Below, piece after piece: positions 1 through 6,396 of a stretch of 8,307 nt of DNA (positions are counted from its first letter, which is position 1; each line of letters starts with the position of its first letter). The position numbers and the translations under genes were made by a program. The stretch is taken from the NCBI GenBank assembly GCA_021323555.1, contig JAJONP010000085.1:1-8307 (forward strand), given 5' to 3'. A model generated the notes under the pieces. The model was not told the origin of the DNA. It ran no database searches and was given only the letters and a program-made list of their open reading frames with translations. The stretch is from Gammaproteobacteria bacterium (GTDB lineage Bacteria; Pseudomonadota; Gammaproteobacteria; DSM-16500).

Positions 1-17
1 ATAAGGTAGATTGATTT

Positions 18-56
18 GGTGGATTACGACGCAAAAAGCGCGTCTAATCCACCCTA
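18..56. repeat. REP-like palindromic element
   Basis: Inverted repeat with left arm GGTGGATTACGACGC (18-32), a five-A loop (33-37) and right arm GCGCGTCTAATCCACC (38-53), followed by CTAC. The arms pair with one bulged C. The TAATCCACC-CTAC right end resembles a REP-type element I have seen scattered between genes of many proteobacteria. It starts a few bases past the nth stop codon and could protect the 3' end of that mRNA. There is no T-run on either side, so it is not a classical intrinsic terminator. No transposase is visible. Confidence 0.6.
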
Positions 57-59
57 CAT

Positions 60-692
60 TCAATCTTCTTTATCTGGAAACAAGCAAAGATCATGAATCA
101 AACACGTGGCGCAGTGCGGCTTTCGCGCAGTGCACTTATAACGCCCATGCAAAACCAACCAATGATGTGCTTCTTTTAAAAATTCAGGTGGAATGATTTT
201 TAATAATTTTTTTTCAACGCCCAAAGGTGTCTTTTCTTGAGTCAAGCCAATACGATTCGCCACACGAAAAATATGCGTATCCACTGCAATCATAGGTTGC
301 CCAAAGCACGTATTTAAAATCACGTTCGCAGTTTTACGTCCAACCCCTGGTAAAGCTTCTAAAGCTACTCTCTCTTGAGGAACGCATGATTGATGTTTTT
401 CTACTAGAATTTTGCAGGTTTTAATAATATGAGCCGCTTTACTATTAAATAATCCGATTGTTTTAATAAAGGTTTTTAATTTTTCCTCGCCTAAGGCAAG
501 TATTTTCTCAGGTGTATTCGCAACGGCAAATAATTTTTGAGTAGCTTTATTAACTGATACATCGGTTGCTTGCGCAGATAATATAACGGCAATTAATAAT
601 TCAAAGTGACTATGATAAACAAGCTCAGTCGCAGGCGATGGGTTAGCACAACGAAAACGCAGGAATATCTTTTTTATTGTATTAGAATCCAT
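60..692 (-). CDS. nth: Endonuclease III (DNA glycosylase/AP lyase)
   Basis: Base-excision repair enzyme that removes oxidised pyrimidines and nicks the resulting abasic site by beta-elimination. The 210-aa length matches the family (E. coli Nth is 211 aa). The helix-hairpin-helix motif LPGVGRKTANV (114-124) carries catalytic Lys120, and VDTHI (137-141) carries catalytic Asp138, both at E. coli numbering. The 4Fe-4S loop C-x6-C-x2-C-x5-C uses Cys187, 194, 197 and 203. The ATG at 690-692 has only a weak AAAGA ribosome-binding site, but the N-terminus aligns with the family. It is transcribed divergently from arnC across a 90-bp AT-rich gap, and a REP-like hairpin follows its stop. Nothing is missing, so it should be functional. 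A core gene, with no sign of transfer. Confidence 0.97.
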   Translation of the reverse strand: MDSNTIKKIFLRFRCANPSPATELVYHSHFELLIAVILSAQATDVSVNKATQKLFAVANTPEKILALGEEKLKTFIKTIGLFNSKAAHIIKTCKILVEKHQSCVPQERVALEALPGVGRKTANVILNTCFGQPMIAVDTHIFRVANRIGLTQEKTPLGVEKKLLKIIPPEFLKEAHHWLVLHGRYKCTARKPHCATCLIHDLCLFPDKED

Positions 693-718
693 AAAAAATC
701 TTTAATAAAATAAACCCA

Positions 719-747
719 TTAAAATCAAATAAATTATATAATATAAT
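719..747 (+). promoter_or_regulatory. Candidate sigma-70 promoter for arnC
   Basis: A perfect -10 box TATAAT (742-747) lies 17 bp after TTAAAA (719-724), which matches the -35 consensus at four of six positions. Transcription would start near 754, about 29 bp before the arnC ATG. The whole nth-arnC gap is so AT-rich that other TATAAT-like strings occur on both strands (another at 737-742), so the choice is tentative. No convincing -35 was found for the nth direction. Confidence 0.35.
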
Positions 748-782
748 CCTTATCTATTATATTAGTTTAATAGGTCATTCAC

Positions 783-1730
783 ATGCCTCAAAACACTCCC
801 TACATTAGTATCGTTATTCCTGTTTATAACGAGGAAAAAACATTAGAAGAACTTTATCGGCGTTTAACAAAAACATTGGATCCATTAGGCAAATCTTACG
901 AAATCATTTTGACGAATGACGGAAGCCGTGATCAATCCAGCCAATTATTACAAATGTTACATGATCGCCGCCCTTCGCAAATTCGAGTCATTGAATTCAA
1001 TGGTAACTTTGGCCAACACATGGCAATCATGGCAGGGTTTGAACGAGTACGTGGTGAAATTATTATTACAATGGACGCAGATTTGCAAAATCCCCCTGAA
1101 GAAATTCCCAAATTAATCGCAGCCATGGAAGCAGGCCACGATGTCGTCAATACGCATCGTCAAAATCGACAAGATAGCGGGTGGCGCCTTCTCGTTTCAA
1201 AAATGCATAATAAGATCCGCGCATGGATGATGCCAAAATTAAAGATGAAAGATGAAGGCTGCATGTTACGGGCTTATCGCCGTTCTATTGTTGATTTAAT
1301 GGTTTCAACAGGCGAAGCAACAACATTTATTCCAGCCTTAGCTTTAAATTATGCCTCAAATCCGACAGAGGTTGGCGTAGCACATGAAGAGCGTTTCGCA
1401 GGGACTTCTAATTATAGTTTTTATAAATTAATTCGTTATAATTTTGATTTAGTCACAGGATTTTCTTTATTTCCTTTGCAAGTATTTACACTCATCGGTA
1501 TAGCTATTTCTTTATTAAGCTTTTTATTTGTTGTCTATTTAGGCTTACGCCGTATTTTTGTTGGCCCTGAAGTCGAAGGGGTTTTTACATTATTTGCAAT
1601 TCTATTTTTTCTCATTGGTATCGTGTTACTTGGATTAGGTGTTGTCGGTGAATACATCGGCCGCATTTATCAAGAAGTACGCAAACGCCCACGGTTTGTG
1701 ATTCGCAAAGTCATCGAACAAAATGACTGA
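783..1730 (+). CDS. arnC: ArnC-like undecaprenyl-phosphate glycosyltransferase (GT2)
   Basis: Inner-membrane GT2 enzyme that moves a sugar from a UDP-sugar to undecaprenyl phosphate. In E. coli ArnC the sugar is 4-formamido-arabinose used to modify lipid A. The 315-aa length is close to ArnC (322). Visible landmarks are SIVIPVYNEEKTLEEL (9-24), NFGQHMAIMAGF (75-86), the metal-binding DAD in TMDADLQNPPEEIPKL (96-111), RQNRQDS (126-132), EGCMLRAYRR (158-167), two membrane segments (about 228-254 and 266-290), and the C-terminal GEYIGRIYQEVRKRPRF (289-305), which is very ArnC-like. The usual DDGS is NDGS here (Asn45). The ATG at 783 has only a weak AGG upstream. No other arn gene is within view, so the sugar could differ; related enzymes transfer other amino sugars to the same lipid. 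Family call firm, exact substrate not. Confidence 0.85.
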   Translation: MPQNTPYISIVIPVYNEEKTLEELYRRLTKTLDPLGKSYEIILTNDGSRDQSSQLLQMLHDRRPSQIRVIEFNGNFGQHMAIMAGFERVRGEIIITMDADLQNPPEEIPKLIAAMEAGHDVVNTHRQNRQDSGWRLLVSKMHNKIRAWMMPKLKMKDEGCMLRAYRRSIVDLMVSTGEATTFIPALALNYASNPTEVGVAHEERFAGTSNYSFYKLIRYNFDLVTGFSLFPLQVFTLIGIAISLLSFLFVVYLGLRRIFVGPEVEGVFTLFAILFFLIGIVLLGLGVVGEYIGRIYQEVRKRPRFVIRKVIEQND

Positions 1731-1800
1731 TTTATACTTTATTGATTAGCCTCTGTTGTAGACGCATCACTTTTATAAGTGTATGTTCACCGGGCTTTTG

Positions 1801-1947
1801 ACTTTACGCAAAAAGTTCGGATTTGAGCCAAGGTCGCGCGAAAATTTTATAAAAATAGCGCAGCATACACTGGTATGTGAGCAGATTTTTATAAAATTTT
1901 CGCACGAGATTGGCCAAATACGGACTTTGCCTATTAAGGCGTAAACA
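1801..1947. repeat. Long imperfect palindrome between convergent genes
   Basis: Symmetric about 1870/1871. The centre is CATAC (1864-1868), ACTG loop, GTATG (1873-1877). A perfect 16-bp arm follows: AAAATTTTATAAAAAT (1841-1856) against its complement at 1885-1900. Pairing continues outward with few mismatches and one bulge to about 1812 and 1928 (for example GCC at 1827-1829 with GGC at 1912-1914), and TTTACGC (1803-1809) pairs with GCGTAAA (1939-1945). The RNA would form a hairpin of more than 50 bp. It lies between the convergent arnC and small-peptide genes, so it may stop transcription from both sides. Its size and symmetry suggest a mobile palindromic element such as a MITE or BIME. It contains no ORF, and no second copy occurs in the window. 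Confidence 0.7.
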
Positions 1948-1948
1948 G

Positions 1949-2158
1949 TTACTCACTTTTAGGAGATTGAACAACAGCCCCCTCCTTAGCAGGCAAGGTG
2001 CTACTGACAGGTGGAATTTGATCTGCTGTTAAAGCGCCTGCTGCCTCAGGTGGCGTTGTTTCTTCTTTTGCTGCTTGATCTACTGCAAAAGCAATAGAGG
2101 TTAGATAACTCATGGATATGGCTGCCATAACAATAGCAATTTTCTTGTGTATCGACAT
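1949..2158 (-). CDS. Small exported acidic peptide, function unknown
   Basis: A 69-aa protein not recognised as a known family. The N-terminus is a clear Sec signal peptide: MSIHKK basic head, hydrophobic core from about 7 to 22, and a likely signal peptidase site AFA-VD after residue 25. The predicted mature part is about 44 aa, rich in Ala, Pro, Glu and Thr, with 7 acidic and 3 lysine residues and no cysteine, so it is probably a disordered periplasmic or secreted peptide. A strong CAGGAG ribosome-binding site (complement of 2164-2169) sits 5 nt before the ATG, which makes it a real gene despite its length. It converges on arnC, with the long palindrome downstream. A possible promoter lies upstream. 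It could be a small envelope protein or an exported effector-like peptide; the sequence does not decide. Confidence 0.7.
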   Translation of the reverse strand: MSIHKKIAIVMAAISMSYLTSIAFAVDQAAKEETTPPEAAGALTADQIPPVSSTLPAKEGAVVQSPKSE

Positions 2159-2163
2159 ACAAA

Positions 2164-2217
2164 CTCCTGCAATGAAAAATATTTATTAATCGTACTTATT
2201 TCTGCTTTAATTGACTA
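2164..2217 (-). promoter_or_regulatory. RBS and weak candidate promoter of the small exported peptide gene
   Basis: On the minus strand, TAGTCA (complement of 2212-2217) and TACGAT (complement of 2189-2194) are 17 bp apart and each match the sigma-70 consensus at four of six positions. The CAGGAG Shine-Dalgarno at 2164-2169 is clear; the promoter is only plausible. Confidence 0.35.
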
Positions 2218-2291
2218 GAGTTATTTCATTTTTTCCCGATAAAAAAATAAACAGAAATAAAAATCATAATAGAAAATACGCTAAAAAGATG

Positions 2292-2311
2292 GTGTTAAAC
2301 CCTCTTAACAC
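2292..2311. promoter_or_regulatory. Perfect 7-bp inverted repeat upstream of the coiled-coil gene
   Basis: GTGTTAA (2292-2298) and TTAACAC (2305-2311) form a perfect palindrome around six bases. The right arm overlaps the first CTTAA half-site of the candidate PmrA box. It lies before the predicted transcription start, so an operator is more likely than an RNA hairpin. Confidence 0.4.
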
Positions 2312-2336
2312 TTTCTTAAGTTTATCTTTTTATACT
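2304..2336 (+). promoter_or_regulatory. Candidate PmrA box and -10 box for the large coiled-coil gene
   Basis: Two direct CTTAA half-sites (2304-2308 and 2315-2319) start exactly 11 bp apart, the spacing of PmrA boxes (CTTAAT-like repeats one helical turn apart). In Legionella and Coxiella PmrA activates dot/icm and many effector genes. A good -10 box TATACT (2331-2336) follows by 11 bp, placing the half-sites around the -35 position, where an activator that replaces a poor -35 would bind. Transcription would start near 2343. The sixth base of each half-site is C or G rather than the consensus T, so the match is partial. Confidence 0.45.
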
Positions 2337-2387
2337 AATAGCTAGAGAAGGCAGGGATTGTCATCAGCGATAAAAAGGATACCTATT

Positions 2388-4925
2388 ATGGAAAGAGGAC
2401 CTCGACCCACCCATTTAAAAACTCCTTCAAAATTCCCTTCCCCTCCCAAAACACCATCGCCATCTCCTCAGCCAGCAGAAGATCTTCTTGAACAAAAAGA
2501 GGATGCCATACGAGGAGAAGGATATCAATCTAAACATACAAGAACTCCTTCAAGGTTTTCCTTCTTGTCCCCCCTAAGACCGGCACCATCCCCTTGGAAA
2601 GAAAATCCTTCTCCTGAGCCATTAGAAGATTCTTTAGAAAAAATAAAAAACGAATTTGATGCTATTATAGCTGATTTTTCAGTAGGAGAGGAAGGCAGGA
2701 AAGAAAAAGAGGAAAAAATACCTTTACCATCAGGATTCGAATGGGAACAGAGACGAGATCAATTAGTTCAGGAATACGCAAACGTCTATCAAGATAATCT
2801 CATAGCTCATGAAAAGCAGGAGAAACAGAAAGATGAGGATTTACAAAACAGCCTAGAATCTTTTCAAAAAGCGGTAAAGTCTCTTGCAGCAATAGAAAAA
2901 ATTTTATTGTCATATAAAAAAACAGAAGAAGAGAAGATAGAAGAGATCACAGCTGAAGAAATCTTATTTTATCAGGAAGAAGAACTCGATAGCCTAACAC
3001 AGTTAGCAGCTAAATATAAACAACTTGTAGAAAAGGAAGAGCTTTTCGTTAAAGACTTAGAAGAGCATACTAAAAAGCTCGAAGGAAGTTCTTCAGCAGT
3101 TGTTCCTTTCAACATTCAAGACATCCATTTTAACTGTGAGACAATATCCGAAGGGCAAACAATCAACGAACTTTTCGACAAAGATAATGCGTCTTATTTA
3201 AAAAAACAGGAAAAATGTGATGCTGTATTAGAAAGCTTAAAGAATCTGATAAGTCGAATTGCAGCAATAGAGCAATCTACTAATAGCGCTTCTCCAGAAC
3301 AACCTACTAATAGCGCTTCTCCAGGTTTCCTCAGAAATACGGCAAATCAGATTTTAATTGCATTGCAACTGCGACCCGAGCGAACTAACTCAGTAGAAAA
3401 ATCTGGCGTTCACGAGTCTACACCATTAACTATTGATTCTTTAAAAGAATCATTGTCTCTTACGAGTACACAAATCACAGAACAAAAAACACAAGCTACC
3501 ACTGCTCAAGAAAAACTTACAGAAAAAAAGAACAGGGACTTAGAAAAATTAAAAGAACATTGCCTAGATGAAATCAATCAAGCTTTGCAAGAGCGTCAGC
3601 TTCATATATTAGCTGTATGGGAAAAACAACTAGTTGCTAGTTTAAAAAAGGCAAAATCAGATTTCGAGGCACACAAAAAACATTTTCAAGAATTAAATAA
3701 AATGGAAGGTGAGAAGAAAAAAGCAAACAATGAGTTGTGGACAACAATAGCTTCAACGTTGCTTAAAGAACATGAAAAAAAACTTGAGGAATTAGTCACT
3801 TCTGAAGAAGCAAGCGCATTATACAAAGAACTGGACGAGAAATACAACGTTTTACTGCTGCTGGCTAAAAAAAATTCATCGATGGAAAGAGGATTGGAAA
3901 TAAATCAAAGGATTACGAGTGTTGGCTTAAATGAATTATTGGATAGCATTAAGAAAGAACGGGATCAGTTAGCCGATAATAAATTATTGGATAGCATTAA
4001 GAAGAAACGGGATCAGTTAACCGATAAAGAAAGAGAAGAAAAACAAAATTCACCAGAACAGATGCCATCATCTGTACCTCCTTCGCGCGCTTCAACTACT
4101 TCTATTATTTCTAATTTTTCTAATGTTTCTGGTGATTCTAATTTTTCTGGTGATTCTAATTTTTCTGGTGATTCTAATGATTCTAATGATTCTAATGGCT
4201 CTAATGATTCTAAAGATTCTAAAGATTCTAAGGATTCTAAAGATTCTAAAGATTCTAAGAATTCTAAGGAGAATGGTTCTAATGACCCTACTCCTACCCC
4301 GAAAATCTATAATTGGAAATTGACTATAGGAGGTTTGTTTTTTTTTCTATCACCTCTTGTGGGTTTTGCCATTTATACAGGCTGTTGGGTCTTACCTCTT
4401 GTGGGTTTTGTCATTTATACAGGCTGTTGGCTCTATAAAAGCCAGAATTATTACCTGGATTTACAACAAGAATATGATGCATTAAAAATAGAAAAAAAGA
4501 AATTAAAAACAGAAAATGACGAATTAAAAAAGAAAATAAATAAGGCCAGTACAAATTCTTCCTCAAATAATGTGATAAATACGGCTTTTTTATCAGATCT
4601 TATTACAAAATCTATCCAAAATACTACACTAGCTATGCCTTCTGGTCGCTCACCTGGGATATGTTTACCCCCTTCTAAATTACTCTCGCATCAAATAAGT
4701 TCACCAAACCGGTCACACCTTTTCTCCCTTGATAGTCCTGGAGGTTCACCACGACAAGGACTTACTTACCATAGAGTGCATTATGATACGCTAGTACCAT
4801 CTTCATCTTCATCTTCATCTTCATCTTCATCTTCATCTTCCTCCTCCAGCATGGCAGCAGCCCAACCATCCGTAGGGGATCACCATTTTCAGACACGAGA
4901 AACAAGAAAGTCTGTGCCTGGGTAA
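2388..4925 (+). CDS. Large repeat-rich coiled-coil membrane protein, candidate secreted effector
   Basis: An 845-aa protein not recognised as a named family. From the N-terminus: a Pro/Ser/Thr-rich region built as two degenerate copies of TPS(K/R)F...PSP.P.ED.LE (about 11-95); charged coiled coils (about 115-235, 360-470, 480-555) with a short TNSASP tandem near 297-312; a Ser/Asn/Asp/Lys repeat (575-632); a hydrophobic hairpin of two near-identical segments with LVGF(A/V)IYTGCW (about 646-683); a second coiled coil (687-720); a Ser-rich tail with 17 consecutive serines (805-821) and a basic C-terminus. There is no signal peptide. I chose the ATG at 2388 because AAAGGA (2374-2379) lies 8 nt before it; a TTG at 2358 would add 10 residues. 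A candidate PmrA box precedes it. The layout (no export signal, coiled coils, eukaryote-like proline motifs, a late membrane hairpin) resembles type IV secretion effectors acting on host membranes, but this is inference. A structural surface or scaffold protein is the alternative. Confidence 0.8.
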   Translation: MERGPRPTHLKTPSKFPSPPKTPSPSPQPAEDLLEQKEDAIRGEGYQSKHTRTPSRFSFLSPLRPAPSPWKENPSPEPLEDSLEKIKNEFDAIIADFSVGEEGRKEKEEKIPLPSGFEWEQRRDQLVQEYANVYQDNLIAHEKQEKQKDEDLQNSLESFQKAVKSLAAIEKILLSYKKTEEEKIEEITAEEILFYQEEELDSLTQLAAKYKQLVEKEELFVKDLEEHTKKLEGSSSAVVPFNIQDIHFNCETISEGQTINELFDKDNASYLKKQEKCDAVLESLKNLISRIAAIEQSTNSASPEQPTNSASPGFLRNTANQILIALQLRPERTNSVEKSGVHESTPLTIDSLKESLSLTSTQITEQKTQATTAQEKLTEKKNRDLEKLKEHCLDEINQALQERQLHILAVWEKQLVASLKKAKSDFEAHKKHFQELNKMEGEKKKANNELWTTIASTLLKEHEKKLEELVTSEEASALYKELDEKYNVLLLLAKKNSSMERGLEINQRITSVGLNELLDSIKKERDQLADNKLLDSIKKKRDQLTDKEREEKQNSPEQMPSSVPPSRASTTSIISNFSNVSGDSNFSGDSNFSGDSNDSNDSNGSNDSKDSKDSKDSKDSKDSKNSKENGSNDPTPTPKIYNWKLTIGGLFFFLSPLVGFAIYTGCWVLPLVGFVIYTGCWLYKSQNYYLDLQQEYDALKIEKKKLKTENDELKKKINKASTNSSSNNVINTAFLSDLITKSIQNTTLAMPSGRSPGICLPPSKLLSHQISSPNRSHLFSLDSPGGSPRQGLTYHRVHYDTLVPSSSSSSSSSSSSSSSSSMAAAQPSVGDHHFQTRETRKSVPG
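3277..3324 (+). repeat. 27-bp tandem duplication inside the coiled-coil gene
   Basis: A 21-bp identical core occurs at 3277-3297 and 3304-3324 and encodes TNSASP twice, in frame, in a linker between coiled-coil blocks. Confidence 0.85.
3934..4025 (+). repeat. 48-bp tandem duplication encoding LLDSIKK-RDQL twice
   Basis: Two 44-bp copies (3934-3977 and 3982-4025) differ at only three positions and sit 48 bp apart, so the reading frame is kept. Each encodes LLDSIKK(E/K)RDQL(A/T)D, a coiled-coil segment. The near identity points to a recent duplication. Confidence 0.9.
4110..4283 (+). repeat. 9/18-bp repeat tract encoding Ser/Asn/Asp/Lys repeats
   Basis: Starts with an 18-bp unit encoding SGDSNF, then passes into 9-bp units GATTCTAAT and GATTCTAAA/G encoding DSN and DSK. 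All units are multiples of three, so copy-number change alters length but not frame. The tract would be a flexible, hydrophilic linker just before the membrane hairpin. Confidence 0.9.
4353..4430 (+). repeat. 42-bp duplication that makes the hydrophobic hairpin
   Basis: The 36-bp copies at 4353-4388 and 4395-4430 differ at one base and encode PLVGFAIYTGCW and PLVGFVIYTGCW. The period is 42 bp, or 14 residues, in frame. Together with the preceding LTIGGLFFFLS they form the only strongly hydrophobic part of the protein. Confidence 0.9.
4798..4840 (+). repeat. Hexanucleotide microsatellite encoding polyserine
   Basis: Six perfect TCTTCA units (4800-4835) plus partial units at each edge, followed by TCC codons and AGC, encode 17 serines. 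Alternating TCT and TCA codons show that the DNA repeat, not only selection for serine, shapes the tract. Confidence 0.9.
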
Positions 4926-4995
4926 ATTATTTCTTCCACGGGAATTCTAGCGATTGATGTGATAAAATCAGTCATTTTTCCGCGGAGTTTGGTTA

Positions 4996-6396
4996 ATGGG
5001 CATACAATTAGATTCTTCCAAAAGCAAAAGACTCTCTGTTTTCACGCTCGTAATGATGAACGTCATTGCGATTGATAATTTGCGTAGCTTAACTGCAGGT
5101 GCCGTTTATGGCTTCTCATTAGTCTTTTTTTATCTGCTAGCGGCTCTCTTATTCTTTATTCCCACCATTTTAGTCACTGCAGAATTAGCGACAGGTTGGC
5201 CCAATACAGGGGGAGTGTATATTTGGGTACGTGAAGCCTTTGGGTCGCGGTGGGGGTTTCTGACCATTTGGCTGCAATGGATTTACAATGTCGTTTGGTA
5301 TCCTACTATCTTTGCTTTTATAGCAGGCATTATAGCTTATTTAATATACCCTCCGCTGGTCGAAAATAAGTTTTTTATGTTAAGTGTTATTTTATTCTCT
5401 TTTTGGGGAACAACGTTACTGAACTGTCTTGGCTTGAAAGTAGCAAGTTGGCTAAGTGTAATGGGTGCCATCGTGGGTACTATTTTGCCTATGTTATTAA
5501 TTACCTTCTTAAGTTTTATATGGCTGCATTGGGGAAAACCCAGTCAAATTTCTTTTTCTTTTAAAAGCTGTATTCCTGATTTTTCGCATCTACAAAATAT
5601 TGCTTTTTTAACAAATATTTTATTTGGTCTGATGGGAATGGAAATGTCCGCTGTGCATGCAGGCGATGTGCGCTCTCCAAAACGAGATTATCCACGTGCC
5701 CTCATTTATTCCGCGATTATTATTCTAAGCACGCTTATTTTTTCTTGTCTCGCCATTGCAATCGTTGTGCCTGTTAAACAGTTGAATCTGGTCTCCGGAT
5801 TAATGGATGCCTTTGTAATTTTTTTTAATGCGTATCATTTAACAGGATTCATTCCAGTGATTGCAATTTTAATTATTTTGGGAAGTTTAAGCGGTGCAAC
5901 AGCATGGATTTTAGGGCCCGCACGCGGGTTATTAATCGCTGCTGAGGAAAGTAATTTGCCAAGGTTTTTAGCAAAACGCAACAAAGAAAATATGCCGGTC
6001 GGGATCCTATTCACGCAGGGCGTAATTGTGAGTCTATTATGTATTATATTTTTTATTATGCCGAGCGTGAATAGTGCATATTGGGTGTTATCAAATTTAA
6101 CAGCGCAATTGGCTCTGCTTTTTTATATTTTATTATTTGCAGCAGCCATTCGATTGCGTTACAAACATGCGCATGTTTCTCGTGCTTATCATATTCCAGG
6201 TGGAAATATAGGAGTATGGTTAGTCTGCAGCATGGGTATTTTAACATGTATCGGTGCCATTCTATTAGGGTTCATGCCGCCTGCTAAAATAAATATGGGT
6301 AGCGTGCTAAAGTACGAGGCGATATTAATCACTGGCATACTACTTTGTTGCTTATTGCCATTACTACTTTATGCGCATAAAAAGGAGGATGTATGA
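4996..6396 (+). CDS. GadC-like APC-family amino-acid transporter/antiporter
   Basis: A 466-aa inner-membrane protein with about 12 hydrophobic segments, the size and layout of APC-superfamily permeases. Closest in pattern to the glutamate:GABA antiporter group (GadC/XasA): YGFSLVFFYLLAALLFFIP (38-56), TAELATGWPNTGGVYIWVRE (61-80), AFGSRWGFLTIWLQWI (81-96), GMEMSAVHAGDVRSPKRDYP (214-233), WILGPARGLLIAAEE (304-318), LPRFLAKRNKENMPV (321-335) and YHIPGGNIGVWLV (398-410) near the last helices. GGAG (4984-4987) lies 8 nt before the ATG. No decarboxylase gene is nearby, so there is no reason to assign glutamate/GABA exchange; the substrate is open. It is the first gene of a pair, overlapping the next by 4 bp (ATGA). 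A TAAAAT at 4963-4968 could be its -10, with no good -35. Confidence 0.88.
   Translation: MGIQLDSSKSKRLSVFTLVMMNVIAIDNLRSLTAGAVYGFSLVFFYLLAALLFFIPTILVTAELATGWPNTGGVYIWVREAFGSRWGFLTIWLQWIYNVVWYPTIFAFIAGIIAYLIYPPLVENKFFMLSVILFSFWGTTLLNCLGLKVASWLSVMGAIVGTILPMLLITFLSFIWLHWGKPSQISFSFKSCIPDFSHLQNIAFLTNILFGLMGMEMSAVHAGDVRSPKRDYPRALIYSAIIILSTLIFSCLAIAIVVPVKQLNLVSGLMDAFVIFFNAYHLTGFIPVIAILIILGSLSGATAWILGPARGLLIAAEESNLPRFLAKRNKENMPVGILFTQGVIVSLLCIIFFIMPSVNSAYWVLSNLTAQLALLFYILLFAAAIRLRYKHAHVSRAYHIPGGNIGVWLVCSMGILTCIGAILLGFMPPAKINMGSVLKYEAILITGILLCCLLPLLLYAHKKEDV
6383..6388 (+). promoter_or_regulatory. Strong internal Shine-Dalgarno for the downstream operon gene
   Basis: AGGAGG inside the last codons of the transporter gene, 4 nt before the ATG at 6393. 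It fixes the start of the pterin-synthase-like gene and supports translational coupling through the ATGA overlap. Confidence 0.8.

Noticed and set aside
11..196. 61-aa plus-strand ORF at the window start
   Set aside because: It lies over the REP-like hairpin and the 3' end of nth on the other strand, with no independent support.
755..771. PmrA box before arnC
   Set aside because: TTTAAT (766-771) matches one half-site, but the position 11 bp upstream reads TATTAT, and the site would lie only 12 bp before the ATG.
1768..1781. CACTT-TTAT-AAGTG hairpin after arnC as terminator
   Set aside because: Only 5 bp of stem and no T-run after it; the long palindrome downstream is the better candidate.
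2358..2387. TTG start extending the coiled-coil protein by 10 residues
   Set aside because: GAGAAGG lies 6 nt before the TTG, so it is possible, but the ATG at 2388 has AAAGGA at 8 nt and a better codon, and the predicted transcript starts near 2343.
4110..4283. Short regular repeats as a possible CRISPR array
   Set aside because: Units are 9 or 18 bp without unique spacers and encode an in-frame protein repeat.
4123..4323. Hydrophobic 66-aa ORF rich in ILKILR units
   Set aside because: It is the out-of-frame reading of the Ser/Asn/Asp/Lys repeat; codon pattern follows the DNA repeat and there is no ribosome-binding site.
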